This document shows positions 1 through 10,360 of a stretch of DNA of 64,000 nucleotides, in pieces. Source of the DNA: Neoceratodus forsteri. Taxonomy: Eukaryota > Chordata > Ceratodontiformes > Ceratodontidae. The stretch spans positions 467,017,501 through 467,081,500 of the forward strand of contig CM028130.1 of assembly GCA_016271365.2 (NCBI GenBank). The letters are read 5' to 3'. Under the pieces are notes generated by a model. The model searched no databases. It was given only the letters and a program-made list of their open reading frames with translations, and was not told the DNA's origin. A program made the translations under genes and the position numbers. The number at the start of each line of letters is the position of its first letter. Position 1 is the first letter of the stretch.

Positions 1-1090
1 TAAAAAAACAACCTGAAACTGTTTTCGACTGCATCTGTAGTGCCTGAAAGTACAGCCAAGCAAGTCCATTGGGGGCCTTTACAGGTAAAGCAGAACCGGA
101 GTAGGGGCTCAGACCAGCAGGGAAACCCCAGGGACCTTAAAAGTGAGGGAAAGGTTTAACCCCCTCCCCACCTGCCCACCTGTACAACCAGCTGCAAAAC
201 ATATTTCCTTTTTTTTTCTCTTCCCTCACACCCCACTTCCCTGAAGCTTTACCGCGCTGGTCTTTTGTTCTGCCAGTGCCTTCCCTTCCCCTTGCCCCCA
301 GCCAGTGCCTGGGAGGCTTCTATTCAGCCCACTGGGTCAGCCTAAGGGCCGTAAATAAGCCCAGGAGGGCTGCCTCAAGCCCCAGGGACCCAGTCACCTG
401 ACCAGAAGTGAGGACCATGTCAGGGCTAGAAAAGGTCTTCTCCACCGGCCGGACAGAGAGGCAGTTGTGGAACAGGGTGGCTGACTGAGTGGAGATGCAG
501 GGTCATGGACGCTTGGAGGCTTACATGAAGCTCAGGTCTGTGGCTCCTTGGGTGGTGCTTCTCTTAAGCTACAGGTCCTGCAGACTTCCGGCAGCAGCTA
601 GTGTGGGCTTCCTTGATCAGGTTATGTGGGGTCTCTCCTTTTATTTTGTTTGTCCATGGGTCCTGGGTTGGTTTTTCCATTTTGAGGTTTCCATTTCAGT
701 TGTAGTTTCCACATGGGACTGACCTTGCAATTCCTCTGTCCTTTCCCCTCTGTTTGCTGGTAGAAGTGCAAGCTGCCCATGGGCAGGTTGTTTTTGGTTC
801 TTTTGTTGGAATGGTTTGTTTTCCTGTTTGTTTGTTTTTATTTAATTTTTTTTTTCTCTTCTTGTTCCTTTTTTCCTCTTTCTTTTCATGCTGATTGCGC
901 GCAGCGCAAGAAACATATTGGCACAGCTTGCTGAGAAGCAGGCCGTGGAGGCACGGCACTGTTGTGGCCAATGCCCCCACAGCCTGCAAAGGCTTGTCCC
1001 ACTTCCCCCAATGCTGTTGCAGGCTGCTGGTGACACAAGTTTGGAATGGTCGCACCAACTTGTAACAAATCAGCCACTGCAATCAGGGAC
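1..1090. other. No recognisable gene; possible old LTR-type sequence
   Basis: I see no coding region, RNA gene or clear repeat here. The first lines have a style (short phrases such as cctgaaactgttttc) that resembles the 'cctgaactg' phrases of the LTR-like block at 4866-7364, so this may be an old relative, but I cannot align it convincingly. Between about 790 and 890 the DNA is T-rich. The short open frames on both strands have no recognisable protein features. Confidence 0.3.
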
Positions 1091-1097
1091 CACCTCG

Positions 1098-1219
1098 TCA
1101 TTGCAGCATCAGCCATCCGCTGCAATGAGGGAGCGACCCGTCATTGCAGGGCAGATCTAGCAAGCCTGATATTGTTTGTGAACATGGCAGCAGATTGCCG
1201 CCATGTTCACAGACAATAT
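1098..1219. repeat. Two consecutive short hairpins
   Basis: A 10-bp perfect inverted repeat (tcattgcagc at 1098-1107 and gctgcaatga at 1119-1128) is followed by a 20-bp inverted repeat with one mismatch (1169-1188 and 1200-1219, 11-base loop). A third copy of the tcattgcag phrase lies at 1141-1149. Such closely spaced stems are typical of decayed foldback or MITE DNA. No transposase or target duplication is evident. Confidence 0.6.
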
Positions 1220-1244
1220 AACCCCCCCACCATGTTTATGTGCC

Positions 1245-1440
1245 AATGGGGGCCCCAATCCCTGTCTGCTTCAGTGCCTCGGTGTTCATTTTGCTGATGG
1301 GGGAGCCCAGTCCCTGTCAGCATTCTGTCACTCCCCCCCCACTCTTTCATTTTCTGCTGACGGGGTGCCCAATTCCTGTCTCCATAATGAAGCCCCCCCC
1401 TTTGTGTGCTGAGGGGGTGCCCAATCCCCCGTCGGCTATT
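1245..1440. repeat. Degenerate ~55-bp tandem repeat, about four copies
   Basis: The phrase 'ggggtgcccaatccctgtc' recurs in variant form near 1248, 1301, 1362 and 1411, each followed by a C-rich run and preceded by a 'gctgatgggg'-like phrase. Spacing is about 50-60 bp. The copies are strongly diverged and I assign no function. From 1441 to 1750 I see only C-rich sequence without a gene. Confidence 0.5.
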
Positions 1441-1749
1441 GCTGGCCCTCCCAAAAGCCATTGATGGCACGCTGGGAGCCCACCCCATCGTGCCACATGC
1501 CCCGTAAAAGAAAAAACTGTCCTGCGAAGTCTTTTGCTTTTCCCCCTGAAAAGCAGAAAATGGTCCCTCGTAGTCTCTGTGCTGCCCACCCACCACCTGC
1601 ACCCACCCACTGTGCACCCTGCCTCTCCACACCCCCTCACCCCATACTTACCTTCGGAGTCCGGCGCAATGATCTTCGGTTTACCGGGAAGACATCTGCA
1701 CTCTTCAAAGCCGACCGCAAACTGAGGAAATGCCGGTAAGCTGCATAAT

Positions 1750-3112
1750 GTAATGAATAGGTTTTTTTTCAACTTTAGTGCATATCTCAGGCATTTTTTG
1801 GAATTTTTTCCACCAAATTTTCAACATGGGGTTTTTGGGATGCCTCCTCATGAATGCTTGAACTGTCATGGTGTTAATCAGCACCAAAAGGTGATTTCGC
1901 GGTCACTGCGCGGAATCACCTTTGGGGGCCGATTAATGAAATGACAGTGCCAGTGTTCATGAGGTGGGCTCTCAAAAAGCCTATGTTGCAAATTTGGTGG
2001 AAAATATCCCAAAAATGACTGTTTTACGAGTGTGCGCTGCACAGTTGCTACGCACGCGCGTAACTGCATGAATTTGCAATATTTTGATTCCAGATTTTCA
2101 ACATTGCCACTTTGCCATACCTCCTTGTGAACAGTATAGCTGTCATTGTTCAGATCCTGGCAGAAATATGTTTTCGCCCTTCTGGCACAGAATAGCGTGG
2201 TCGCTGTCGGAAATCAGTGTTCAGTACAGATTAAGAAAATGACAGTGACACTGTTCGTGAGTAGAGGTCCTGAAATGGCTATGTTGAAAATTTGGTAACG
2301 ATACTCCATAAAATGACTGTGTTACAAGCGTGCATTGCGCAGTTTGCACACACGCTCGTAACTTCGCGAATGTATAATATTTTCACTCCAGATTTTCAAC
2401 ATTGCCATTTTCCCACACCTACTTATGAACAGTGCAGCTCTAATTTTTCCCATCCTGGCTGAAATGTGTTTTCGCAGTTCCATCACAGAATAGAGAGGTA
2501 GCTGTGGGAAATCACTGTCCAGGACAGAGTAATAAAATGACAGTGATACTGTTCATGAGCAGAGGTCCAAAAATGCCTATGTTGAAAATTTGCTAATGAT
2601 AGCCCATCAAATGAGTTGCGTTTCACACTTTCCATACACCCTTGTAACTTTGCAGATTCGTAATATTGTCATGCCACATTTTCAACAATGGCAATTTTTC
2701 ACACCTCCTTATGAGCAGTACAGCTGTCCTTTTTCACATCCTGAGTGAAATGCGGTTTCACAGTTGTGGTACAGATAACGCGGTCGCTGTGGGAAATCAG
2801 TGTTCGGGACAGATAAAGAAAATGACAGTGGAACTGTTCATGAGCAGAGGTCGAAAACTCTATGTTGGAAATTTGGTGACAAAACTCCATAACATGACTA
2901 TGTTACAAGCATGCTGTTCAACTGTTTCCACGTACACTTGTAACTTCGCAAATTTGTAATATTTTCCAGCCACATTTCAACAGTGGCATTTTTTCACACC
3001 TCCTTATGAACAGTACAGCTGTCATTTTTCACATCCTGGCTAAAATATGTTTTTACACTCCTGACGGAGAATAGCACGGTCACTGTGGGACATCAGTGTT
3101 TGGGATAGATTA
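1750..3112. repeat. Tandem array of ~294-bp palindromic units
   Basis: Five central cores (near 1903, 2198, 2497, 2781 and 3076) lie about 285-300 bp apart; the last unit is cut about halfway. Within a unit the left arm contains 'ttttcaacattgcc', 'cctccttatgaacag' and 'agctgtcat', and the right arm carries the reverse complements in mirrored order. The first unit has the cleanest centre: ggtgatttcgcg at about 1891 faces cgcggaatcacc at about 1909. A second, shorter inverted repeat (near 2022-2060 in unit one, with tgtgcg and cgcaca-like halves) sits in each linker. Both strands could therefore fold into hairpins roughly 110 bp long. There is no conserved open frame, so this looks like a satellite built from a MITE-like hairpin. 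Confidence 0.8.
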
Positions 3113-3113
3113 A

Positions 3114-4830
3114 GATGGAACGAGTGAGGGGGGGAGTGACTGAGCTCAACTGAGCTCTGTCGGGACTGCTCTAGATTTGTCTGTGGGCAGAAAAAGGCCC
3201 CAACGCAAGAGGCCAGTACAAAAGGGCAGCCTGCAGCAGTGGGAGAAACAGAACGAGAGAGTGAGTGAGGGAGGGAGAGTGAGCGAACTCACCGGTGCGT
3301 TGTCAGGACTGCTACAGATTTCTTTGTGGGCAGAAAAAGGCATCAATGCAGGCAGGGGCCCAGTAGAAAAGGCCAGCCTGCAGCAGTGGGAGAAACAGTA
3401 TGAGTGAGTGAGACAGGGGGACTGAGTGAGTGCAACGGAGCTCTATCAGGACTGCTGCGGATTTCTTTGTTGGCAGAAAAAGAAGCCAATGCAGGCAGGA
3501 GCCCTGTACAAAAGGGCCGCTTGCAGCACCAGGACAAACAGAATGAGCACGTGACAGAGGGAGACTGAGTGACCTCAATGAAACTTTTTTGGTACAGCTG
3601 CGGATTTATTTACGGACAGACAAAGGTGCCACCACAGCCAGCAGCCCCGTACACAAGTGCAACCTGCAGCGCCAAGAGAAACAGAACGAGTGAGTGACAG
3701 AGCGGTAGTGAGTGAGCTCAACGGAGCTCTATTGTGACTGCTGCGGATTTCTTTGTGGGCAGAAAATGCGGCAATGTAGGCAGGAGCCCAGTACAAAAGG
3801 CCAGCTTGCAATGCAGGCAGAAACGGAATGAGTGAGTGAGAGAGGGGGAGTGAGCGAGCTCAGCGGAGCTGTGTCGGGACTGCTTCAGATTCCTTTCTGG
3901 CCAGAACAAGCCACCAATGCTGCAGGCAGGAGCCCAGTACAAAAGGGCAGCCTGCAGCAGCAGGAGACACAGAAAGAGTCAGTGAGGGAGGGGGAATGAG
4001 TGAGCTCAATGGAGCTCTGTTGGGACTGCTGCAGATTTGTTTGCGCAGGGGCCCAGTACAAAATGGCAGCCTGCAGTGGCAGGAAAACCAGAATGAGTGA
4101 GTGAGAGAGGGGGAGTGAGCGAGCTCAATGGAGCTGGATTGTAACTGCTGCAAATGGCGGCAATGCAGGCAGGAGCCCAATAGAAAAGGGCAGCCTGCAA
4201 CGCCACCAGAGATGGAAAGAGTGAGTCAGAGAAGGGGACTGAGTGAGCTCAACGGAGCATTGTCAGGACTGCTGCAGATTTCTTTGTGGGCAGAAAAAGG
4301 TGCCAACAGAGCCAGGAGCCCAGTACAAAAGGGCAGGTTGCAGTGCCAGAAGAAACAGAATGAGTGAGTGACACAGGGGGAGTGAGCGCCCTCAACGGAG
4401 CTCTGTCGGGACAGTTGTGGATTTCTTTGTGGGCAGAAAAAGGTGCCAACACAGGCAGGAACCCAGTACAAAAGGGCAGCCTGCAGCGCCAGCAGAAATG
4501 GAATGAGTGAGTGAGAGAGGGGGACTCAGCAGGCTCAACAGACCTGTGTTGGGACTGCTGCAGATTTCTTTGTGGGCAGAAAAAGCCACCAACAGAGGCA
4601 GGAGCCCAGTACAAAAGGGCAGCCTGCAGTGCCAGGAGAAACAGAATGAGTGAGTGAGTGAGTGAGGGGGAGTGAGCCACCTCAACGCAGCTCTGTCAGG
4701 CAGCTGCGGATTTCTTAGTGGGCAGAACAAGGTGCCAATGCAGGCAGGAGCCCAGTACAAAACAGCAGCGTGCAGCACTGGAAGAAACAGACTGAATGAG
4801 TGACAGAGGGGCAGTGAGCGAGCTCAACAC
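3114..4830. repeat. ~143-bp minisatellite or satellite, about 12 copies
   Basis: The phrase 'cccagtacaaaagggcagcc' followed by 'tgcagc', then 'gaaacagaatgagtgagtga', a G/A-rich stretch, 'gagctcaacggagctctgt' and 'gatttctttgtgggcag' recurs at about 3226, 3373, 3519, 3661, 3804, 3945, 4065, 4191, 4327, 4470, 4620 and 4767. Two units near 4000-4190 are shortened to 120-126 bp. The many reverse-strand open frames of 70-140 residues with 'PLSSLTPPLSLTHS'-like peptides are by-products of the repeat and are not genes. The array abuts the palindromic array upstream and the LTR-like block downstream. Confidence 0.9.
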
Positions 4831-4865
4831 ACCAGCGCAATCAACATTCGGCATTGACAAATGCT

Positions 4866-7364
4866 TGTTTTTTTTCCTTTTTGTGCTGGCTCCCGGTTTA
4901 TCCCCCCCCCCCTTTGTGTATCTCCTGGGCCATCCCAGAGCTCACCCCCCACCTCCTGACTGAGGCAGAGTCCTCTGCTTGTGATCTCTGGTGGTCTGGT
5001 GGGGGTTCCCTTTTATGCCTTGCCTCGCATTCCCCTTTTTGGTGCACACAGTGCTGAAGTGGCCACAGACACATGAAGTGGTCTTCTCTCCATGCCACAT
5101 TGAAGATGGGAGGGAACAGTGGTGCATACAGACCAGGGCATGTGACGGTGAATCGCGTCTGGGTGGAAATAAGTGCCCGTACTGCCATAGTGCCAGCCCA
5201 GCAACTGTGAAAGCAAGCAAAAAACTGGGTGGGAGCATGGCTCCCTGACATGTCCACCACCACAAACACACCACCGAGCTCAGCAGTGAACAGAGACCCG
5301 GGCCAAGTAGTGAGTGGGCTGTGAGCCTAGAAATTACTATATTCAGTGCCACAGGTATCACTGAGGATGGAACAGCTAAGAAGTGGGCAGAGCTCCCACA
5401 TTGTGAGTAATAAGCCCCAGGGGGGTAGATTTGGTGCCAAATTGATGCCCCAACAAAAAGTAGCAGTAAAGGAGGGGTATAGTGGGCAGAAAGGAGGGGG
5501 AGATCAGCAGTACTCTTGTACTGAGAGTGCAGGGGGAAGGGCCAAAAACAAAGGCACTCCTATTAATGTGCAGGAGGGTGGGCTAAGCACAGGCCCACTG
5601 CACAGTAAGATCACAGCCCAAATTAATATTCATAAGGGGTGGGGCTCAGAGACAAAGTCCCTTACATTTATGAATTGAAGGGGCAGAGCTAAGCCTGAGT
5701 CCACCATGTAGACAGGCTGCAGCCCTTTTCTACCTCTTCAGAAGGGGCAGACCCGGGCCCAGGTGGTACAGCCTCCTGCAGGCCTGTATAGGAAAATCCC
5801 TCAGGGACTGAAAGGGCCGGCGCCATCTTTTTGGAAAATCACTTCAGTTGCCCTAGCAATTTTCCCTGGGACCCCCAACCACCTCCCATCAGTCACCCCA
5901 CTCCACTTGGACTGCTTGCCGGCAGCTGGCATGCCCGTGACTTGAGAACACGGTCTGGACTGTGCCCTGGCCTGCCACTCAGACCCTGACCACATGTGAA
6001 TATAGCACCCTGTATTGAACTGTATTTTCCTGCATCAGTCTTTGTTCCTGGGTTGCTCCAAGGGATGCCATTTGCTCTGGAAGGCTGAACTGTTTTGCCT
6101 CGGGGCCTAAACTAGTATGCATCATGGCTTGAACTGCCTGCCCTGCAATGAACTGTGGTCATCTACACCAGTCCTCCTCCCCCCAGACTGAACTGTTGTG
6201 CTTGGGGAGTGGACAGGCTGCCCAGATATGGTTGCCTCACAACCTGAACTGTTTGCTCTAGGATGGACTGCAATTGACTGCACCTGTCCTTCTCCTTAAA
6301 TTGAACTGCTATGCTGGGGAATGGATAGGCTGCCTACACACATTTGTCCATTACCTGAACTACTGCAGATAGCCTGGCCCAGTGGACATCTCAACTGAAA
6401 TGGCATTGGGGACTGCATCTCCAGTGTCCAGTGTCCATCCTCCATTTTGGGTGCCAAGTTCCAATTGCTCCCCGCCCAGCTAGTTGACTGCCTCTAAAGA
6501 TGTTGAAGACTGCAGTAGCCAGAGCAGTGATAGCCAGTCCCCCTGTGTAGTTAGCCTAGGAGCCACCCAAGCTCAAGGTAGTGAGGTTCCCTCCACAGTA
6601 CGGTGGTCAGAGAGTTGTCACATTACTATTTTACTTTCTTTATGTGGCCATAGTTTTCCTTTTTCCGGCTGGGTGGCAACCCATCAGTGACCTTCCCGAG
6701 AACTACCCACCATAGCAGAGGGACATCCTCAGTACCAGCCTGCATCTTCTTCATCTTCTGCCTCTTCGATTTCAGGACCAGCTTTATCTTCTTCACCTTT
6801 AGCCTCTTCAGTTCTATGCAACCACAGTTGTTTCATTGTTTTCCAACTGCTTTTGCTGGCCAATGAGACTAATCGGTCAACAAGGTACTGTACTGCCATG
6901 GGCTCAAGTTAGCTAGCCATCACTATCTTCTAATCGAAAAGACTGTTCTTCCTCACAGATTGCTATCCTATAGACTGTTTTTTAAAACGAACTGTGACAC
7001 TGCTAATTGCCCGTGTCAGGGTGTCCAGTTATTTGGGAGAGTTTAGAGTGCTAACTTCAGGGCCTGCAGATGTAGGGCACTAGTTGACCCTCTTAAAGTA
7101 CTATTTTCATATATAACTGCTTTATTTATATATATTACTGTTCTTTTATATAACTGCCTTATTCACATATATAATTGTTTTATGAATGACAATCAATGTA
7201 ATTCCTGTTTCTGCTACGGCTGCCTATATAACCAATTATTTTCCAACATAACAAGTGGCTGTAGTAATAAAGCTGTCTAATTCCATCTGGAACTGTTGCT
7301 CCTGCCTCTTCTTGGAAGAAGAGATGAATCCTACTCCTTGTCCAGTCACCACAAAACTTGGTGT
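4866..7364 (+). repeat. Long LTR-like block, copy 1 (Ty3/gypsy-type)
   Basis: About 2.5 kb that recurs elsewhere in the window: its first 1.7 kb match 8466-16570 (interrupted) and its last 1.1 kb match 27735-28884. It begins after a T-rich tract (tgttttttttcc) and ends ...gtcaccaca, so it has TG and CA ends. It is followed within a few bases by ttggtgtagttggcaag, placed like a primer-binding site, and by a gag-like coding region. Between 6040 and 6420 the phrase 'ctgaactg' recurs about six times. 'aataaagctgtc' near 7267 could be the polyadenylation signal. The LTR identity is inferred from the ends and the downstream gag; I cannot see a target duplication at the left side. Confidence 0.6.
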
Positions 7365-7518
7365 AGTTGGCAAGATTTAGGAGTCCAAAGTAGGCTCACA
7401 TTTCTGAAGACAGCCTTAAGATGGGAATCAGCCACAACTCTAGCTCCAGTAGTGAGGAGAAGGAGGAGGATGATGTGTGTGATCCCCGCTCATGATGCTG
7501 TAGTTCTTTGGTGCTCCA

Positions 7519-8463
7519 TTGCTCCCAAAGTGTATGGGTGATTCCACTGACCCCAATGGTACCAGCCTGGTAGAGTTCAAACACAAGACGAAGGCAATGT
7601 TCTGGCTTCAACAGATCCCAGAACACCAACAAGTGGAGATGCTGATTGGGCAGTTAGGGGGAGCAGCACACCAAGAAGTCATCAGCTGGCCAGAGAGGTA
7701 ATGAGACACTGCTGACCGGATCCTGACCAGGCTGAACCACATCTTTGATATTCGCACCCTGTCGGAATTGAAGATGCGTTTTTTTCACCCACACCCAAGG
7801 CCCCAGAGACAGCCTGCAAGAGTTCCCACTGAGCCTTCAAGAAGCCCTGAAAGCCATAGAGCAAGAAGACTTAGAAGCTGTACAAGACCCTGATTGCCTG
7901 ATGCAGGACAAGTTCATAGAGGGAGTGTGGAGAGCAATGCTCTACGGAAGGATCTCAAGATGTTCCAGCTGCAAGAACCTAATGAGGCCTTCCTGGACTT
8001 CAAAGAACAGACCATCCAAATCCTGTGGGCTAGCCATTCGACAGAGAAGGACACCGCTGGCTTGCAGCACACCAGCATCTTGTGGATGATGTAGGCCAAT
8101 GGCATGATCCCAACAGACTACTTCTAATGGAAGGACTGCTGGTCCAAGGCAAGCCACACACCCCAAGTAACCCCGTCGCTGAGTACCCACTAACTTTGCA
8201 CCATGTGACCCAAGCACCAGATTGATACCCTGACTGAGTGGTAGCCCCACATAAGGACCCCAACCAAGAGCACAAGGAGCAGATGATGGAGCTTGTCAAG
8301 CAAGTGGCCGACATGCACCAAGAGATGAGAGAGCTGAAAGAGGGCCAGGGACTCGGAAGAGGGGTACCCATCTGTCTGGATTCCAAGGGGTTATGGATGG
8401 AGGCCAACTGACTGGTTTGATGAGCATGGTAGACCCATTTGTAGAAAATGTGGTGTTAGTGGC
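7519..8463 (+). pseudogene. Broken Ty3/gypsy-type gag (capsid to zinc knuckle)
   Basis: Translated pieces match the general pattern of vertebrate Ty3/gypsy gag, the structural protein that packages element RNA. In order: a capsid N-terminal piece with 'MLIGQLGGAAHQEVISW' (7519-7701), 'DRILTRLNHIFDIRTLSELK' (about 7715-7780), a piece with 'SLQEFPLSLQEALKAIEQED' (about 7810-7870) and 'LMQDKFIEGVW', then 'LRKDLKMFQLQEPNEAFLDF' in another frame, a short coiled-coil-like stretch 'QVADMHQEMRELKEGQ' near 8300, and finally a CCHC zinc-knuckle start 'ICRKCGVSGH' at about 8430-8460. There is an in-frame stop near 7700 and at least two frameshifts. The knuckle is cut off at the start of the second LTR-like block, so protease, reverse transcriptase and integrase are missing. 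It sits directly after the LTR-like block, as gag should. Confidence 0.7.
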
Positions 8464-8465
8464 CA

Positions 8466-8990
8466 TTCTCTTTTTTCCTTTTTGTGCTGGTTCCCAGTTT
8501 ATTCTCCCCCTTTTTGTGCTTCCTGGATTGTCTCAGAACTTGCTCCCACCCTGACTGAAGCACAGTCCTCTGCTTGAGATACCTGGTGGTCTGTGGGGTT
8601 TTCCCTTTGTGCCTTGCCTCCCATTCCCTCTTTCTGTGCACACAGCACTGAAGCGGCCACAGACACATGCAGTGTTATTTAGTCCATGTTGCACTGAGGA
8701 GGAGAGGGAACAGTTGTGCACACAGACCAGAGCGTGTGGCAGTGAATTGTGCCCAGGCAGAACCAAGCTCCTGGACTGCCATAGTGATGCCCCAGCAGCC
8801 ACGGAAGCAAGCAAGATGCTAGGTGGGAGAGCGGCTCCCAGGCCACCACCACAAACACCATCACCAAGCTCAGCAGTGAACGGAGACTTGAGCCAAGTGG
8901 TGAGTGGGTTGTGAGCCCAAACATTACAATATTTAGCGCCATAGGCACCATTGAGGGAGAAACAGCTGAGGTGTGGGCAGAGGTTTCCAC
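8466..8990 (+). repeat. LTR-like block, copy 2, segment a
   Basis: This matches 4868-5395: 'tttttgtgctggttcccag' opens both, 'cagtcctctgcttgagat' and 'gcactgaagcggccacagacacatg' follow in the same order, and both end at a 'gtgggcagag' phrase. It starts abruptly inside the zinc knuckle of the preceding gag, consistent with an internal deletion that joined gag to the downstream LTR. Confidence 0.75.
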
Positions 8991-9659
8991 GTCATAAAAG
9001 CGAAAAAACAATCACGACATACATATCAGTGAGTGCAGATCATCGAAAACAGAAGCAGTGACTGTGCACAACAGTGGACCCACAATAAGCAACAGTCTGC
9101 AACACACAATCTAGGTGTGATACTTACTAAACTGTTTATGTGGGGGACTACGCCCCTTGCACCTCCCTTTATTATTATAATCAACTTCGGGGGGGGGGCC
9201 CTGACACCGGGGTACAGGAGACAACTTGGAAGGGGGCTATTTGAGGGGGGAATCAAGTCATCAAAACGAGGAGACCACATTCAGGAGGGCAGGGGACCAT
9301 TTACCACAAAGCTAGGAGATCGAGGAACAGAATGACAACAAACAAATTTAAATGCCTAACACACACAAAAACATTATTATGAACACAAGCCTAGCCAGCC
9401 CCGAACCCAGCTCCTCCCACACTGGAGGCATGCACTCTCACCACAAGACCATATTGCCAGCTGGGAACTGCCTGGCCAAACAACCTCCATATACCTGTTC
9501 CCTATACCTCCCTCTTCCATTTGCTGTATTCTTCAGTTGCTGTTCTTCTTTTCTAACGCTCACTCTAACCGGGCCTCGCTACTCTATCACAGTCGATTAC
9601 ATCACAGGCACTCAAACTGAGTCACTGAATTTGAGTCACTCACATAATAGGATACCTGG
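8991..9659. other. ~0.67-kb insertion inside LTR-like copy 2
   Basis: This segment has no counterpart in copy 1, where the flanks are continuous near 5390. It is bounded by 'gggcagaggtttccac' (8976) and 'gggcagagctcctac' (9660), which may be a degraded ~15-bp target-site duplication. It contains a C/T-rich stretch near 9490-9560 and a run of nine G near 9190. I recognise no protein or tRNA-like motif in it. Confidence 0.5.
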
Positions 9660-10068
9660 GCAGAGCTCCTACAAATGGTGATAACAGGGGCATCGCGAGT
9701 AATAAGCTCCAGGGAGGTAGGTTTGGTGCCAAATCGTTGCCCCCAAAAAAGTAGCCTCAATGGGGGTTATTGTGGGCAAAAAGGATGGGGGGGATCAGCA
9801 GTACACTCACATGGAGAGTGCAGTGAGCAGAGCCAAAAACAAAGATCCTCCTATTAATGTGAAGGAGGGCGGGGCTAAGCCCAGGCCCACTGCATAGTAA
9901 GGCTGCAGCCTAAATTAATATTCATAAGGGGCAGGGCCCAGTGACAAAGGTCCTTATGTTTATGAATCGTAGGGGTGGAGCTATGTCTGGGCTGATGTGT
10001 AGCCAAGCCACAGCCCCCTACTACCTATTCAGGAGATGCAGGCCCAAGCACAGGTGGTGCAGCCTCCT
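9660..10068 (+). repeat. LTR-like block, copy 2, segment b
   Basis: This matches 5388-5776 of copy 1: 'gagtaataagc', 'ttggtgccaaat', 'aaattaatattcataagg' and 'ggtggtgcagcctcct' occur in the same order. It ends at the poly-T tail of the minus-strand L1. Confidence 0.8.
10055..10068. other. Target-site duplication, left copy, of the L1
   Basis: The 14 bases tggtgcagcctcct here recur exactly at 16092-16105 on the other side of the L1. Copy 1 of the LTR-like block holds a single version of this site near 5764-5777, with one base different. Confidence 0.9.
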
Positions 10069-10360
10069 TTTTTTTTTTTGAAATTTAACTTTATTAGTTT
10101 TAAAGTTACAACCAATCACAAATTACATTCAGAACTATACATAGGATGGCAAATAACTTTCCAAAAAGGAAAACAGAAAGAAAAGAAAAAAAAAACCCAA
10201 CACACCCCTATATCTATATAGCTACCCCTTCCCCCCAACCCTAGCCCACCCCGAGTGTGCTTATATTATTAGCAAAATAGCATTAACACTTTGTCATCAG
10301 GCAATAAGGTTGATCCTGGGATAGATGGAGAAATGGAGTCTCAGAGACAGAGCCAATAGA

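Noticed and set aside
1207..1772. Two 141-residue minus-strand ORFs and overlapping plus-strand ORFs
   Set aside because: They lie over a degenerate C-rich repeat, overlap each other in different frames and show no protein motif.
3312..4778. A series of minus-strand ORFs of 70-143 residues with recurring 'SLTPPLSLTHS' and 'CTGLLP' peptides
   Set aside because: They recur with the ~143-bp tandem unit and shift frame between units; they are by-products of the repeat and not a gene family.
9033..9335. 100-residue plus-strand ORF
   Set aside because: It lies in the unassigned insertion across a run of G; no domain and no codon-like pattern.
8976..9674. Treating the similar flanks of the 0.67-kb insertion as a firm target duplication
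   Set aside because: The two phrases differ at several positions and one of them belongs to the paralogous block anyway, so I report it only as possible.
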